Source: Asanoa sp. WMMD1127
Lineage (GTDB): Bacteria; Actinomycetota; Actinomycetes; Mycobacteriales; Micromonosporaceae
NCBI RefSeq assembly: GCF_029626225.1
Contig: NZ_JARUBP010000001.1
Coordinates: forward strand, 5,456,001-5,520,000
DNA length: 64,000 nt
Reading direction: 5' to 3'
Shown here: positions 56,497-64,000 of the stretch, piece after piece
How the letters are laid out: every line of letters starts with the position of its first letter
How positions within the stretch are numbered: the first letter of the stretch is position 1
The notes under the pieces: model-generated
The model's database searches: none
What the model was told of the DNA's origin: nothing
What the model saw: the letters and a program-made list of their open reading frames with translations, nothing else
Made by a program: the position numbers and the translations under genes

Positions 56497-58767
56497 GTGT
56501 CTGTGCTCAAGCCATGGCGGCGCCGGTTGGCCGGCGTCGTCGGTGTCGCGTTGGCGGCCACCGCGCTGTCCGGGGCGCCGGCCGCCGCCGAGGGGCCCGA
56601 ACAGATCGTCAACGGCACCTTCGACAACGGCCACGCGCCCTGGTGGGCGACCGGCAACCTGACCCTCGACTCGACCAGCGGCCAGCTCTGTGCCGACGTG
56701 CCCGGCGGGACCGTCAACCCCTGGGACGCCATCATCGGCCAGGACAACGTGCCCCTCGTCGCGGGGGAGACCTACGAGTTCCGGTTCTTCGGCACCGCGA
56801 CCCCGGCCCGGGTCGGCAAGGCGCTGATCCAGCTGCCGGTCGACCCGTACACCCAATATCTGTCGGCCAGCCCGGAGCTGAGCGTCTCGGGCAACGACTA
56901 CACCTACACGTTCACGTCGCCGGTCAGCCTGCCCAACGCGCAGGTGGCGTTCCAGATCGGCGGCAGCGCGACACCGTGGCGGATCTGCCTGGACAACGTC
57001 TCGCTGCAGGGCGGCGCCGAGCCGGAGGAGTACGTGCCGGACACCGGGCCGCGGGTGCGGGTCAACCAGGTCGGCTACCTGCTGACCGGGCCCAAGAACG
57101 CGACCGTGGTGACCGAGGCGACCACGCCGCTGCCGTGGCAGCTCAAGGACGCGGCCGGCGCCGTGGTGGCCAGCGGCACCTCGACGCCGCGCGGGGTCGA
57201 CGCCTCGTCCGGCCAGAACGTGCAGACCATCTCCTTCACCGGGTTCAAGCGCAAGGGCACCGGCTACACGCTGGTCGCCGACGGCGAGACGAGCCGGCCG
57301 TTCGACATCGGCACGGACTTCTACGAGCAGCTGCGGCTCGACGCGCTGAAGTTCTACTACACCCAGCGCAGCGGTGTCGCGATCGACGACGCCCTGCGCC
57401 CGGGCTACGGCCGTCCGGCCGGCCACGTCGGCGTCGCGCCCAACCAGGGCGACACCGACGTGCCGTGCCAGCCCGGCGTCTGCGACTACCGGCGGGACGT
57501 CTCCGGCGGCTGGTACGACGCCGGCGACCACGGCAAGTACGTCGTCAACGGCGGCATCTCGGTGCACCAGCTGATGAGCGAGTACGAGCGCTCCCTGCTC
57601 GCCCGCACCGGCGAGTTCTGGACCCTGCGCGACGGGACGCTGGCCGTGCCCGAGAGCGGCAACAAGGTGCCGGACATCCTCGACGAGGCCCGCTGGGAGC
57701 AGGAGTTCCTGCTGAAGATGCAGGTGCCCACCGGCCAGCCGTACGCCGGGATGGCCCATCACAAGATCCACGACGCGGCCTGGACCGGCCTGCCGCTGCT
57801 GCCGCACCAGGACCCGCAGCCGCGCGAGCTGCACCCGGTCTCGACCGCGGCGACGCTCAACCTGGCCGCCACCGCGGCCCAGGCGGCCCGGGTGTTCGCG
57901 CCGTACGACTGGCGCTTCGCCCAGCGCAACCTGGCCGCGGCCAAGTCGGCGTGGGCGGCGGCGAAGGCCAACCCGGCGCTCTACGCTGACCCGGCGGACG
58001 GGGTGGGCGGCGGTGCCTACAACGACGACGACGTGACCGACGAGTTCTACTGGGCGGCCGCGGAGCTGTTCATCTCCACGGGCGGCAGGGAATATCGCGA
58101 CGCGATCCTCGCCTCGCCGCACCACACCGGCGACATTTGGCGTGACCGGGGCTTCGACTGGGGCCACACCGCCCAGCTCGGCCGGCTCGAGCTCGCCACG
58201 CTGCCCAACCTGCTGCCCGACCGGTCGCGGGTGCGCCAGTCCGTTGTGGAGGGTGCCGACACCTACCTGGCGACGGCCAGGGCCCACCCCTACGGCATCC
58301 CGTACGCGCCGGCCGAGAACACGTACGACTGGGGCTCCAACAACCTGGTGCTCAACAACGCGGTCGTGCTCGCGGCGGCGTTCGACATCACCGGCAAGGA
58401 CCGCTACCGCGACGCCGTGCTGGAGACGATGGACTACATCTTCGGCCGCAACGCGCTCAACCAGTCCTATGTGACCGGTTACGGCGAGGTCGCGTCGAAG
58501 AACCAGCACAGCCGGTGGTACGCCCGCCAGCTCAACCCCGACCTGCCGAACCCGCCGCGGGGAACGCTGTCGGGCGGCCCGAACTCGTCGATCCAGGACC
58601 CGGTGGCGCAGCAGAAGCTCCAGGGCTGCGCGCCGCAGTTCTGCTACATCGACGACATCGAGTCGTGGTCGACCAACGAGCTGACCATCAACTGGAACGC
58701 GCCGCTGGCCTGGATCGCGGCGTTCGTCGCGGACCAGGACAACGGCGACGCCTCCGGCCGCCTGTAA
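56497..58767 (+). CDS. Secreted GH9 cellulase with N-terminal CBM4/9 and Ig-like domain
   Basis: The 756-residue protein starts at GTG 56497 with GGAAGG six nt upstream. Signal peptide ([24 protein letters not shown]), a CBM4_9 module (about 33-175: [27 protein letters not shown]), an N-terminal Ig-like domain ([13 protein letters not shown]) and the GH9 barrel follow in order. Catalytic features are [15 protein letters not shown] (base Asp), the NQHSRW histidine loop and [19 protein letters not shown] with the acid Glu. It hydrolyses cellulose or beta-glucan outside the cell. A CebR operator controls it and a 21-bp hairpin ends it. Confidence 0.94.
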   Translation: MSVLKPWRRRLAGVVGVALAATALSGAPAAAEGPEQIVNGTFDNGHAPWWATGNLTLDSTSGQLCADVPGGTVNPWDAIIGQDNVPLVAGETYEFRFFGTATPARVGKALIQLPVDPYTQYLSASPELSVSGNDYTYTFTSPVSLPNAQVAFQIGGSATPWRICLDNVSLQGGAEPEEYVPDTGPRVRVNQVGYLLTGPKNATVVTEATTPLPWQLKDAAGAVVASGTSTPRGVDASSGQNVQTISFTGFKRKGTGYTLVADGETSRPFDIGTDFYEQLRLDALKFYYTQRSGVAIDDALRPGYGRPAGHVGVAPNQGDTDVPCQPGVCDYRRDVSGGWYDAGDHGKYVVNGGISVHQLMSEYERSLLARTGEFWTLRDGTLAVPESGNKVPDILDEARWEQEFLLKMQVPTGQPYAGMAHHKIHDAAWTGLPLLPHQDPQPRELHPVSTAATLNLAATAAQAARVFAPYDWRFAQRNLAAAKSAWAAAKANPALYADPADGVGGGAYNDDDVTDEFYWAAAELFISTGGREYRDAILASPHHTGDIWRDRGFDWGHTAQLGRLELATLPNLLPDRSRVRQSVVEGADTYLATARAHPYGIPYAPAENTYDWGSNNLVLNNAVVLAAAFDITGKDRYRDAVLETMDYIFGRNALNQSYVTGYGEVASKNQHSRWYARQLNPDLPNPPRGTLSGGPNSSIQDPVAQQKLQGCAPQFCYIDDIESWSTNELTINWNAPLAWIAAFVADQDNGDASGRL

Positions 58768-58772
58768 CGGAA

Positions 58773-58819
58773 GCAAGGGACCCTTCTTATCGCTTTCCGC
58801 GATAAGAAGGGTCCCTTGC
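58773..58819 (+). terminator. Perfect 21-bp hairpin after the GH9 gene
   Basis: The left arm (58773-58793, starting GCAAGGGACCC) and right arm (58799-58819, ending GGGTCCCTTGC) pair without a mismatch around the loop TTTCC, 5 bp after the cellulase stop. Long stems of this AAGGGACCCTT type recur, as I remember, as intergenic terminators in Micromonosporaceae genomes. It could act for both strands, since the broken LamG gene ends from the other side. Confidence 0.85.
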
Positions 58820-58828
58820 CAACGCGCG

Positions 58829-59240
58829 TCAGGCCCGCAGGAACTTGTCGACCGGCAGCGCCCGGTCGACAATGCGGACGTCGCCGAGCCAGCCGTAGAA
58901 GGCCTGCTCGACGATGCGGTCGTAGTGGTAGGCGCCCACGCGCCATCGCTCCTGCGAGGTGGCCCTTCGCCGCGGTCGACGGGTTGCGCACAGCTCCGCC
59001 TCGTCCACGTGGAGCGTCGTGGTGCGGCCGTCGTTTAGGACCGCGACATGGATCCACTCGTCGGCGCGCATCTCGTGGCCACACTTGGTCGCGAGATGCC
59101 GTCCTGGTTGAGCGAAAGACCGCCCACCGCAGCGCCGTCACCTCCGACATGCTGAGCGTTGCAATCGGCTCGACCAGGTCGGCGCCCGTCGGGAAGGGTG
59201 GACCTGTCGGACAGGTCGAGTTCGGTTAAGAGGCCGGGGC
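58829..59240 (-). pseudogene. C-terminal LamG (concanavalin-like) part of a broken metallophosphoesterase gene
   Basis: The last 80 residues read cleanly (MRADEWIHVAVLNDGRTTTL, YHYDRIVEQAFYGWLGDVRIVDRALPVDKFLRA) as the end of a LamG domain. Upstream pieces (EPIATLSMSEV, ALRWAVF, GLSLNQDGIS) are in different frames, and one internal stretch (RNPSTAAKG) is also frameshifted. It is the decayed 3' end of a gene whose 5' end lies at 60358-60801. Confidence 0.7.
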
Positions 59241-59434
59241 ATGGCCTGCCGCAGCAGGCGGCGTCACCCCGCCGTCGTGGCCCAGAATGGCCCGACGGCG
59301 CTTCCGTTGCGGCCGACAGCAGGTTCGTGGCCATATCGTGGTGGAGTCAGCTTTGCTGCTAGACGGTCGGACACATCGCCAACGATAGGTAGGGTGCCGG
59401 TTGCCTCATCGGACGATGATCCGCGATCCTGCGC
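59241..59434. other. Junction region before the inserted gene
   Basis: Some of the first 100 bp may still be degraded LamG-gene sequence; the remainder becomes less GC-rich toward the ATG of the following hypothetical gene and contains no recognisable coding unit. No transposon ends or direct repeats were identified by eye. Confidence 0.4.
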
Positions 59435-60139
59435 ATGGTTCAATCGGGCATGGTCCAACCCGCGCTGTGGTTCCGAGCTGATCTAGGTGAGGATCCGGCT
59501 TCCACCGCTGTGGTCAGGTACTTAAGTAGTTTCGAGGACCTATGGCGGTACTCGATGCTGCTGGAGGCCTTGAAGCGGGAGGATGAATCATCTATTGGCC
59601 TTCGCGATCGTCTACAACGGGCCCACGAAGAGTCGATCGCGGCGGAGGGGAGCCTGTATGCGGCTACCGTCCGGGACCGGATTGTCGAAGAGTTCCACAT
59701 CGTGCTAGATCAGTTACTGCCGGTCCCCGGGGTTCGAAAGCTGAAGATCGCTAGTCCGCTTGAGACGATGATCGTTTCCTTGGCCGGCGCATCGGAACCG
59801 TTCGCATGGGTCTTGGCTGGCCTGTGGAGCATCGAACGGGTGATGAAGAATTTAATGGAGTGGCAACGGCATCGCGCTGACATGAACGATCGGTCGACTG
59901 CTCCGACTGGTTCCCCGTCCGCGGCTGGACCAACTGGGCGCGAGGCAGGCGAGATCGCGATCTGGCTTAGCCAGGACATGGCGAGTGGTGAGTCGGGTGT
60001 GCGTGTCGCTCCGCTACGGGCCGATCAGCGACGGGCGGAGCAGGCAATCTGGAACCTCGCTCTTGTTCCAGTGGTTCAAGTAGCCGTTGTCGATGCGACC
60101 CGGACCGATGCGGATGGAGCGGGTGACGCTCACGCTTGA
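59435..60139 (+). CDS. Hypothetical protein of unknown family in lower-GC insert
   Basis: The 234-residue protein begins MVQSGMVQPALWFRADLGED. It has a mostly helical N-terminal domain (SSFEDLWRYSMLLEALKRED, LYAATVRDRIVEEFHIVLDQLLPV), a hydrophobic segment (FAWVLAGLWSIERVMKNLMEWQRH), then a loop of Ser/Thr/Pro/Gly and a C-terminal part (AIWNLALVPVVQVAVVDA). I do not recognise a family. Codon use is looser (more A/T at third positions) than in neighbours, and it splits a decayed metallophosphoesterase gene, both signs of horizontal entry. ATG 59450 is an alternative start. Confidence 0.55.
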   Translation: MVQSGMVQPALWFRADLGEDPASTAVVRYLSSFEDLWRYSMLLEALKREDESSIGLRDRLQRAHEESIAAEGSLYAATVRDRIVEEFHIVLDQLLPVPGVRKLKIASPLETMIVSLAGASEPFAWVLAGLWSIERVMKNLMEWQRHRADMNDRSTAPTGSPSAAGPTGREAGEIAIWLSQDMASGESGVRVAPLRADQRRAEQAIWNLALVPVVQVAVVDATRTDADGAGDAHA

Positions 60140-60357
60140 CGTTTACCAGTGCTTCCGATGACATGGGTCAACTGGTCTTGGGAACGTGGTGAGGCTCAAT
60201 GGGACAGGAGGGGGATCTGTGCTCGCCGCCGCCAGGCTGGTAGCCGTTTGCTTGCACGGCCGGGTTGCAACGCACCGATTGGCCGCACCGTGCGAGATCC
60301 GTTAAGGCGCAGCGGTTCGGGCGGAAGGCTGCCGAACGATCGGCTTCAGCCTTTCGC
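60140..60357. other. Non-coding tail of the inserted segment
   Basis: No recognisable gene in either strand; composition is mixed. The right edge meets metallophosphoesterase-like sequence (minus strand VVFALDWPHSG-type reading) near 60360-60420, so the insertion boundary is somewhere in this interval. Confidence 0.4.
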
Positions 60358-60801
60358 TCATTGACTACGACTAGGTCTTCGCCTACGCCCGAGTGCGGCC
60401 AGTCCAGCGCGAACACCACCCACTCCCGGCCGGCCGGAACACGTGGTAAGTGTTGTAGCCTTCCGGCGTGGCGCCGCGGTAGGTCGCCAATTGGCGGAAG
60501 TGCTCGGGCCCGAACACGTTGCCGGCGAGCACGCTGTACGGGGTACGCCGCCGGTCCAGGATCGTGAAGACCTCGCCGGCCGCAGTGAGCCGCGGTCCGT
60601 GTCGAACAGATACTGGGTGTCCGGGATGACGGCGAGGGTGAACCTCGGCTGCTCCGGGTCCGGCCGGCCGCCCTTGCCGGCCGCCGTCCCGCCGCTGCCC
60701 TGGGCGCTCGCAGGCGCCGGGACGAACGCGCCGATCGCCGTGCCGGCGCCCACCAGACCGGCGCCGGCCAGCACGCTGCGCCGGCTCGGTGTCAGTTCCA
60801 T
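60358..60801 (-). pseudogene. N-terminal part of the broken Tat-exported metallophosphoesterase gene
   Basis: From ATG 60801 (GAGGAG site) a normal start is seen: MELTPSRRSVLAGAGLVGAG, a twin-arginine signal, then PRFTLAVIPDTQYLFDTDRG, the first metallophosphoesterase motif. The frame then breaks. Downstream pieces FTILDRRRTPYSVLAGN and FGPEHFRQLATYRGATPEGYNTYHVFRPAG lie in another frame, with a deletion between motifs (the NGH and GDxxD parts are missing). Its LamG end is at 58829-59240, separated by the insert. Confidence 0.75.
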
Positions 60802-60918
60802 GATCACTCCTCGTTCGCGGATGGTCCGCGCCCAGTAGGCGCGCGGACCGCGAACAGTGATCATGTTGACGGGCGAACGGCGACCGAATACGCCGTGAAC
60901 CTCGGCCCGGGGCCGGGC

Positions 60919-61725
60919 TCAGTCGATCTGGCCGATCGGGTCGCGCTTCTCGGCCTGGAACGCGTCCTCGGTGCGGCCGCGGGCCCAGTAGCCGGAGATG
61001 GAGATCGCCTCGCGCGGTACGCCACGGTCCCGCAGCACGCCGCGGATCGCCTTGACCGACTCCCGCTCGCCGTGCGCGAAGACCTGCACCGGCCCGCCCG
61101 GCCAGTGCGCGCCGTCGACGGCGCGGGCCAGGAACGCGATGTCGTCGGGGTCCGGGTTGACCAGCCAGTCGACGGTCACGTGCTCCGGGCGTTCGAGGTC
61201 GATGATGTCGGCGTCGCCGTTGACCTCGAGGTGCGCGACGCCGCGCGCGTCGCCCGGCAGCGCCTCCAGCGACCGCGCGATCGCCGGCAGCGCGGAGAGG
61301 TCGCCCGCGAACACGTGCCACGGCACCGCCGGGTCGGGCGCGTAGGCCCCGCCCGGCCCGGACAGCACGAGCCGGTCGCCGGGGTTGGCCTTCATCGCCC
61401 AGGGCGCGGCCACTCCGGTGTCACCGTGGGTCACGAAGTCGATGGCCAGCCGGCGTGCCTCCTGGTCGAACCACCGCACCGTGTACGTGCGTACGACGGG
61501 AGCCTGGCCGGTTTCCCGCAGCGCGGCGAGGTCGTAGGGCGGCTCCAGGCCGAGCGCGGGGTCGACGAACATGAGCTTCACGTAGGCGTCGGTGCAGCCG
61601 TTGTCGGCGAACTCGGCCAGTGACTCGCCCGTCGCGACGACCCGCACGAGGTGTGGCGTCAGCTCCTTGGTCGACTCCACGGTCAGCACGTGCTGCCGGC
61701 GGCCCCGCCGCTGAGATGTTTCCAT
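60919..61725 (-). CDS. Siderophore-interacting protein (ferric-siderophore reductase)
   Basis: The 268-residue FAD-binding_9/SIP protein shows APVVRTYTVRWFDQEARRLAIDFVTHGD and GPGGAYAPD in the flavin domain, the family-specific WHVFAGDLSALPAIARSLEALP, and a NAD(P)H domain ending AISISGYWARGRTEDAFQAEKRD. It releases iron from imported siderophores by reduction. An iron-box-like sequence lies just upstream of its ATG, which fits control by a DmdR/IdeR repressor. Confidence 0.93.
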   Translation of the reverse strand: METSQRRGRRQHVLTVESTKELTPHLVRVVATGESLAEFADNGCTDAYVKLMFVDPALGLEPPYDLAALRETGQAPVVRTYTVRWFDQEARRLAIDFVTHGDTGVAAPWAMKANPGDRLVLSGPGGAYAPDPAVPWHVFAGDLSALPAIARSLEALPGDARGVAHLEVNGDADIIDLERPEHVTVDWLVNPDPDDIAFLARAVDGAHWPGGPVQVFAHGERESVKAIRGVLRDRGVPREAISISGYWARGRTEDAFQAEKRDPIGQID

Positions 61726-61731
61726 GGGAAC

Positions 61732-61749
61732 TTAGGTTACCCTCAGGCC
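61732..61749. promoter_or_regulatory. Iron-box-like site upstream of the siderophore-interacting protein
   Basis: TTAGGTTACCCTCAGGCC starts 7 bp before the SIP ATG (read on the other strand). Its first half equals the TTAGGTTA arm of the DmdR/IdeR iron box (TTAGGTTAGGCTAACCTAA); the second arm is weak. AT-rich TTAGGTTA is rare in this genome. Confidence 0.6.
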
Positions 61750-61813
61750 CAGCGGCCGGACCGGGAGCTGCGTACCATCGACAACGGTGACTGTCGATGT
61801 GTGGAGGTTCGCG

Positions 61814-63247
61814 ATGAGGCGACTCGCCCTGGCCGTGGTGACGATGGTCGCCGCGTCGTTGCTCGTGGCGTCCGGTGGCCCCGCGGCCGCGGCGCCGGCC
61901 GGCCCGCGAAGGGTGATCGCCAACCTGTTCGAGTGGAACTGGACCTCGGTGGCCAACGAGTGCACGTCCTTCCTCGGGCCGCGCGGCTACGGCTGGGTCC
62001 AGGTCTCGCCGCCGCAGGAGCACGTGCGCGGCCAGGAGTGGTGGGTGGCCTACCAGCCGGTGAGCTACCGGATCGAGTCGCGCAAGGGCACCCGGGCCCA
62101 GTTCGCCGCGATGGTCACCGCGTGCCACAACGCCGGGGTCAAGGTGATCGTCGACGCCGTCGTCAACCACATGGCCAACGAGGACAAGACGGGGCCGGGC
62201 TGGGCCGGTTCGGCGTGGAGCCACTACAACTACCCGGGCGTCTACCAGACGCAGGACTTCCACCACTGCGGGCGCAACGGCGACGACGACATCCGCAACT
62301 ACAACGACCGCTACGAGGTGCAGCACTGCGAGCTGGTCAACCTGGCGGACCTCGACACCGGCGCCAGCTATGTGCGGGGGCGGCTCGCGGCGTACCTCAA
62401 CGACCTGTTGTCCCTCGGCGTCGACGGCTTCCGGATGGACGCCAGCAAGCACATGCCGGCGGCCGACATCGCCAACATCAGGTCCCGGCTGTCCCGCCCG
62501 GCATATCTCGTGCAGGAGGTCATCCACGGCGCCGGCGAGCCGATCACGCCGGGCGAATACACGGGCAACGGCGACGTCCACGAGTTCCGGTTCGGCAAGG
62601 ACCTCGCCCGGATGTTCCGCAACGAGCGGCTGGCCTACCTGCGCGACTTCGGCGAGGCGTGGGGCTACCTGCCGTCCGGCTCCGCGGTCTCGTTCGTAGA
62701 CAACCACGACACGCAGCGCGACGTCGCCGGTGTGCTGACCTACCGCGACAACGGCAGCTACGCGCTCGCCAACGCGTTCATGCTCGCCTGGCCCTACGGT
62801 TCGCCGACCGTGATGTCCAGTTACGAGTTCAGCTCGCGCGACCAGGGGCCGCCGTCGGACAGCTCCGGCCGCACCAGCAACGCGACCTGCTTCTCCGGTG
62901 GGTGGCGCTGCGAGCACCGGTGGCAGGTGATCGCCAACATGGTCGGCTTCCGCAACGCGGTCGAGGGCACGCCGGTCGTCAACTGGTACGACAACGGCAA
63001 CAACCACATCGCGTTCGGGCGCGGCTCGGCCGGCTACCTGACGATCAACGACGAGGATGGCGCGGTCAACGGCCGGTCGTACGACTCGAACCTGCCCGCC
63101 GGCCGCTACTGCGACGTGATCCACGGCGAGCGCTCCGGGTCGGGCTGCACCGGCCCGGTGATCACAGTGGACAGCGGCGGCTGGTTCAGCGCCAACGTCG
63201 CCGCGCACGACGCCGTGGCGATCCACATCGGAGCGCGGCTGCCCTGA
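61814..63247 (+). CDS. Secreted GH13 alpha-amylase
   Basis: The 477-residue protein starts at ATG 61814 behind GGAGG, with signal MRRLALAVVTMVAASLLVASG. The GH13 motifs are VIVDAVVNHM, GVDGFRMDASKHM with the nucleophile Asp, YLVQEVIHG with the acid/base Glu, and SFVDNHDTQR. The sequence style (NLFEWNWTSVANECTSFLGPRGYGWVQVSPPQEH) is that of animal/Streptomyces-type alpha-amylases. There is no starch-binding domain. The earlier in-frame ATG at 61787 lacks a good ribosome site. Confidence 0.95.
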   Translation: MRRLALAVVTMVAASLLVASGGPAAAAPAGPRRVIANLFEWNWTSVANECTSFLGPRGYGWVQVSPPQEHVRGQEWWVAYQPVSYRIESRKGTRAQFAAMVTACHNAGVKVIVDAVVNHMANEDKTGPGWAGSAWSHYNYPGVYQTQDFHHCGRNGDDDIRNYNDRYEVQHCELVNLADLDTGASYVRGRLAAYLNDLLSLGVDGFRMDASKHMPAADIANIRSRLSRPAYLVQEVIHGAGEPITPGEYTGNGDVHEFRFGKDLARMFRNERLAYLRDFGEAWGYLPSGSAVSFVDNHDTQRDVAGVLTYRDNGSYALANAFMLAWPYGSPTVMSSYEFSSRDQGPPSDSSGRTSNATCFSGGWRCEHRWQVIANMVGFRNAVEGTPVVNWYDNGNNHIAFGRGSAGYLTINDEDGAVNGRSYDSNLPAGRYCDVIHGERSGSGCTGPVITVDSGGWFSANVAAHDAVAIHIGARLP

Positions 63248-63318
63248 GTCGGCGACCCGACCGCAGCGGTGGTTGAGGTTCCCGCCGGCGGGGAGGACCC
63301 TGTCCCCAGGAGGCGGCC

Positions 63319-64000
63319 ATGGCTCGGCGACGGTGGGCGACACTGCTGGTGGTGACGATGGTGGCGGCCGGCCTGTCGGCGGTCGCCACGCCGGCGCGGG
63401 CGATCCCGCCGCCGCCCGGCTACGCGATCCGCGGCGTCGACGTGTCCTACTTCCAGGGGCCGGCCCTCGACTGGGCGGTGCTGGCCCAGGGCGGCACGAG
63501 GTTCGCCTACATCCGGGTCAGCGAGCAGGACGGGCGCGCCCTGCCCAACAACAACCCGGACCCGTTCTTCGCGACGAACTGGGCGGGCGCGCGGGCCAAC
63601 GGCGTCTACGCCGGGGCGTACCACCGGGCCCGTCCGGGTCTGACGACCGGCAGGCAGCAGGCCGACGTGCTGCTCGACCTGGCGCCGCACCCCGCCGACG
63701 GGCTGACCCTGCCGCCGATGCTCGACATCGAGTGGCCGCGACCCGAGTGGGGCCTGGGCGACTGCTACAACCTGACGCCGGCGCAGATGGTGGCCTGGAT
63801 CCAGGACTTCGTCGACGAGGTCGCGGTCCGCACCGGCCGCCAGGCGATGATCTACACGAACACCAACTGGTGGAACGCGTGCACGGGCAGCAGCACCCGG
63901 TTCGCGGCGAACCCGCTGTTCCTCGCCAACTATTCCCAGAACCCGCCGCCGCTGCCGGCCGGCTGGCCGTCGTTCACCATGTGGCAGCACGCGGCCGGCG
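63319..64000 (+). CDS. Secreted GH25 lysozyme (muramidase), 3' end outside the window
   Basis: From ATG 63319 behind AGGAGG the frame stays open to the window end (about 227 residues). A signal (ARRRWATLLVVTMVAAGLSAVATPARA) precedes a GH25 barrel: GVDVSYFQGPALDW with the first catalytic Asp, PPMLDIEWPRPEWG with the DxE pair, and IYTNTNWWNACTG, MWQHAAG at the visible end. It would cut peptidoglycan, for remodelling or competition. Confidence 0.88.
   Translation, partial: MARRRWATLLVVTMVAAGLSAVATPARAIPPPPGYAIRGVDVSYFQGPALDWAVLAQGGTRFAYIRVSEQDGRALPNNNPDPFFATNWAGARANGVYAGAYHRARPGLTTGRQQADVLLDLAPHPADGLTLPPMLDIEWPRPEWGLGDCYNLTPAQMVAWIQDFVDEVAVRTGRQAMIYTNTNWWNACTGSSTRFAANPLFLANYSQNPPPLPAGWPSFTMWQHAAG

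Noticed and set aside
59435-60139. Insertion sequence or transposase
   Set aside because: No DDE or tyrosine/serine recombinase motif, no terminal inverted repeats and no target duplications could be found by eye.

Overview
The window is very GC-rich, densely coded actinobacterial DNA. Twin-arginine signals, many secreted glycoside hydrolases carrying ricin-type (CBM13) lectin modules, a DevRS (DosRS) two-component pair and perfect GC-rich hairpin terminators all point to a soil or plant-associated filamentous actinomycete. My best guess is a member of the Micromonosporaceae; this is inference from gene content and style, not from a marker gene.

Layout. (1) 0-7.2 kb: a GntR regulator (partial) divergent from a tightly overlapping operon for a CO-dehydrogenase-like molybdenum hydroxylase. 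It has an FAD subunit, a 2Fe-2S subunit, a large subunit split into two coupled genes, MoxR/CoxD and VWA/CoxE maturation factors, an amidohydrolase and a YCII protein. (2) 7.2-22.7 kb: a hemicellulose (arabinoxylan) locus. The minus-strand operon encodes GH43, GH127/146 and GH95 and ends in a decayed feruloyl-esterase-like lectin gene. The plus-strand operon encodes GH10, GH27 and GH62. Between them sits an unusual membrane-anchored ECF sigma factor with a built-in zinc-binding anti-sigma motif and an extracytoplasmic AbfB arabinose-binding domain, plus LacI-type operators. (3) 22.7-23.6 kb: a secreted intradiol dioxygenase. (4) 23.8-32.8 kb: a dormancy/hypoxia (DevR-type) island with DoxX, two Acg-type nitroreductases, a P450, a DevS-like heme kinase, DevR, a CBS-BON protein and two universal stress proteins. 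An identical 14-bp sequence lies in two of its promoter regions. (5) 32.9-36 kb: a CaCA cation exchanger, a second ECF sigma factor and a DUF899 protein. (6) 35.7-45.2 kb: a nitrate/nitrite assimilation operon (narK, nasA, FAD/BFD oxidoreductase, nirB, nirD, an NnaR-type HemD-like regulator, a CbiX-type chelatase), each gene overlapping the next by 4 nt after nasA. (7) 45.3-49.8 kb: an esterase and a GPH-type transporter, then an N-terminally truncated flavin monooxygenase and an SDR. (8) 49.9-54.8 kb: an amidohydrolase remnant, then two zinc alcohol dehydrogenases, a small hypothetical and an aldehyde dehydrogenase. (9) 54.8-64 kb: a membrane protein, two small proteins, a GH9 cellulase under a perfect CebR-type operator, a metallophosphoesterase/LamG gene broken into pieces around an unrelated lower-GC gene, a siderophore-interacting protein with an iron-box-like site, an alpha-amylase and a GH25 lysozyme that runs off the window.

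How it fits together. The two hydrolase operons and the GH9 gene would convert plant cell walls to sugars outside the cell. LacI-family repressors probably respond to the sugars taken up, and the AbfB-sigma protein may sense polymer outside the cell. The DevRS island and the nitrate/nitrite genes prepare the cell for low oxygen and nitrogen assimilation. The strongest candidate for something new is the one-polypeptide transmembrane sigma factor sitting inside the arabinoxylan locus.
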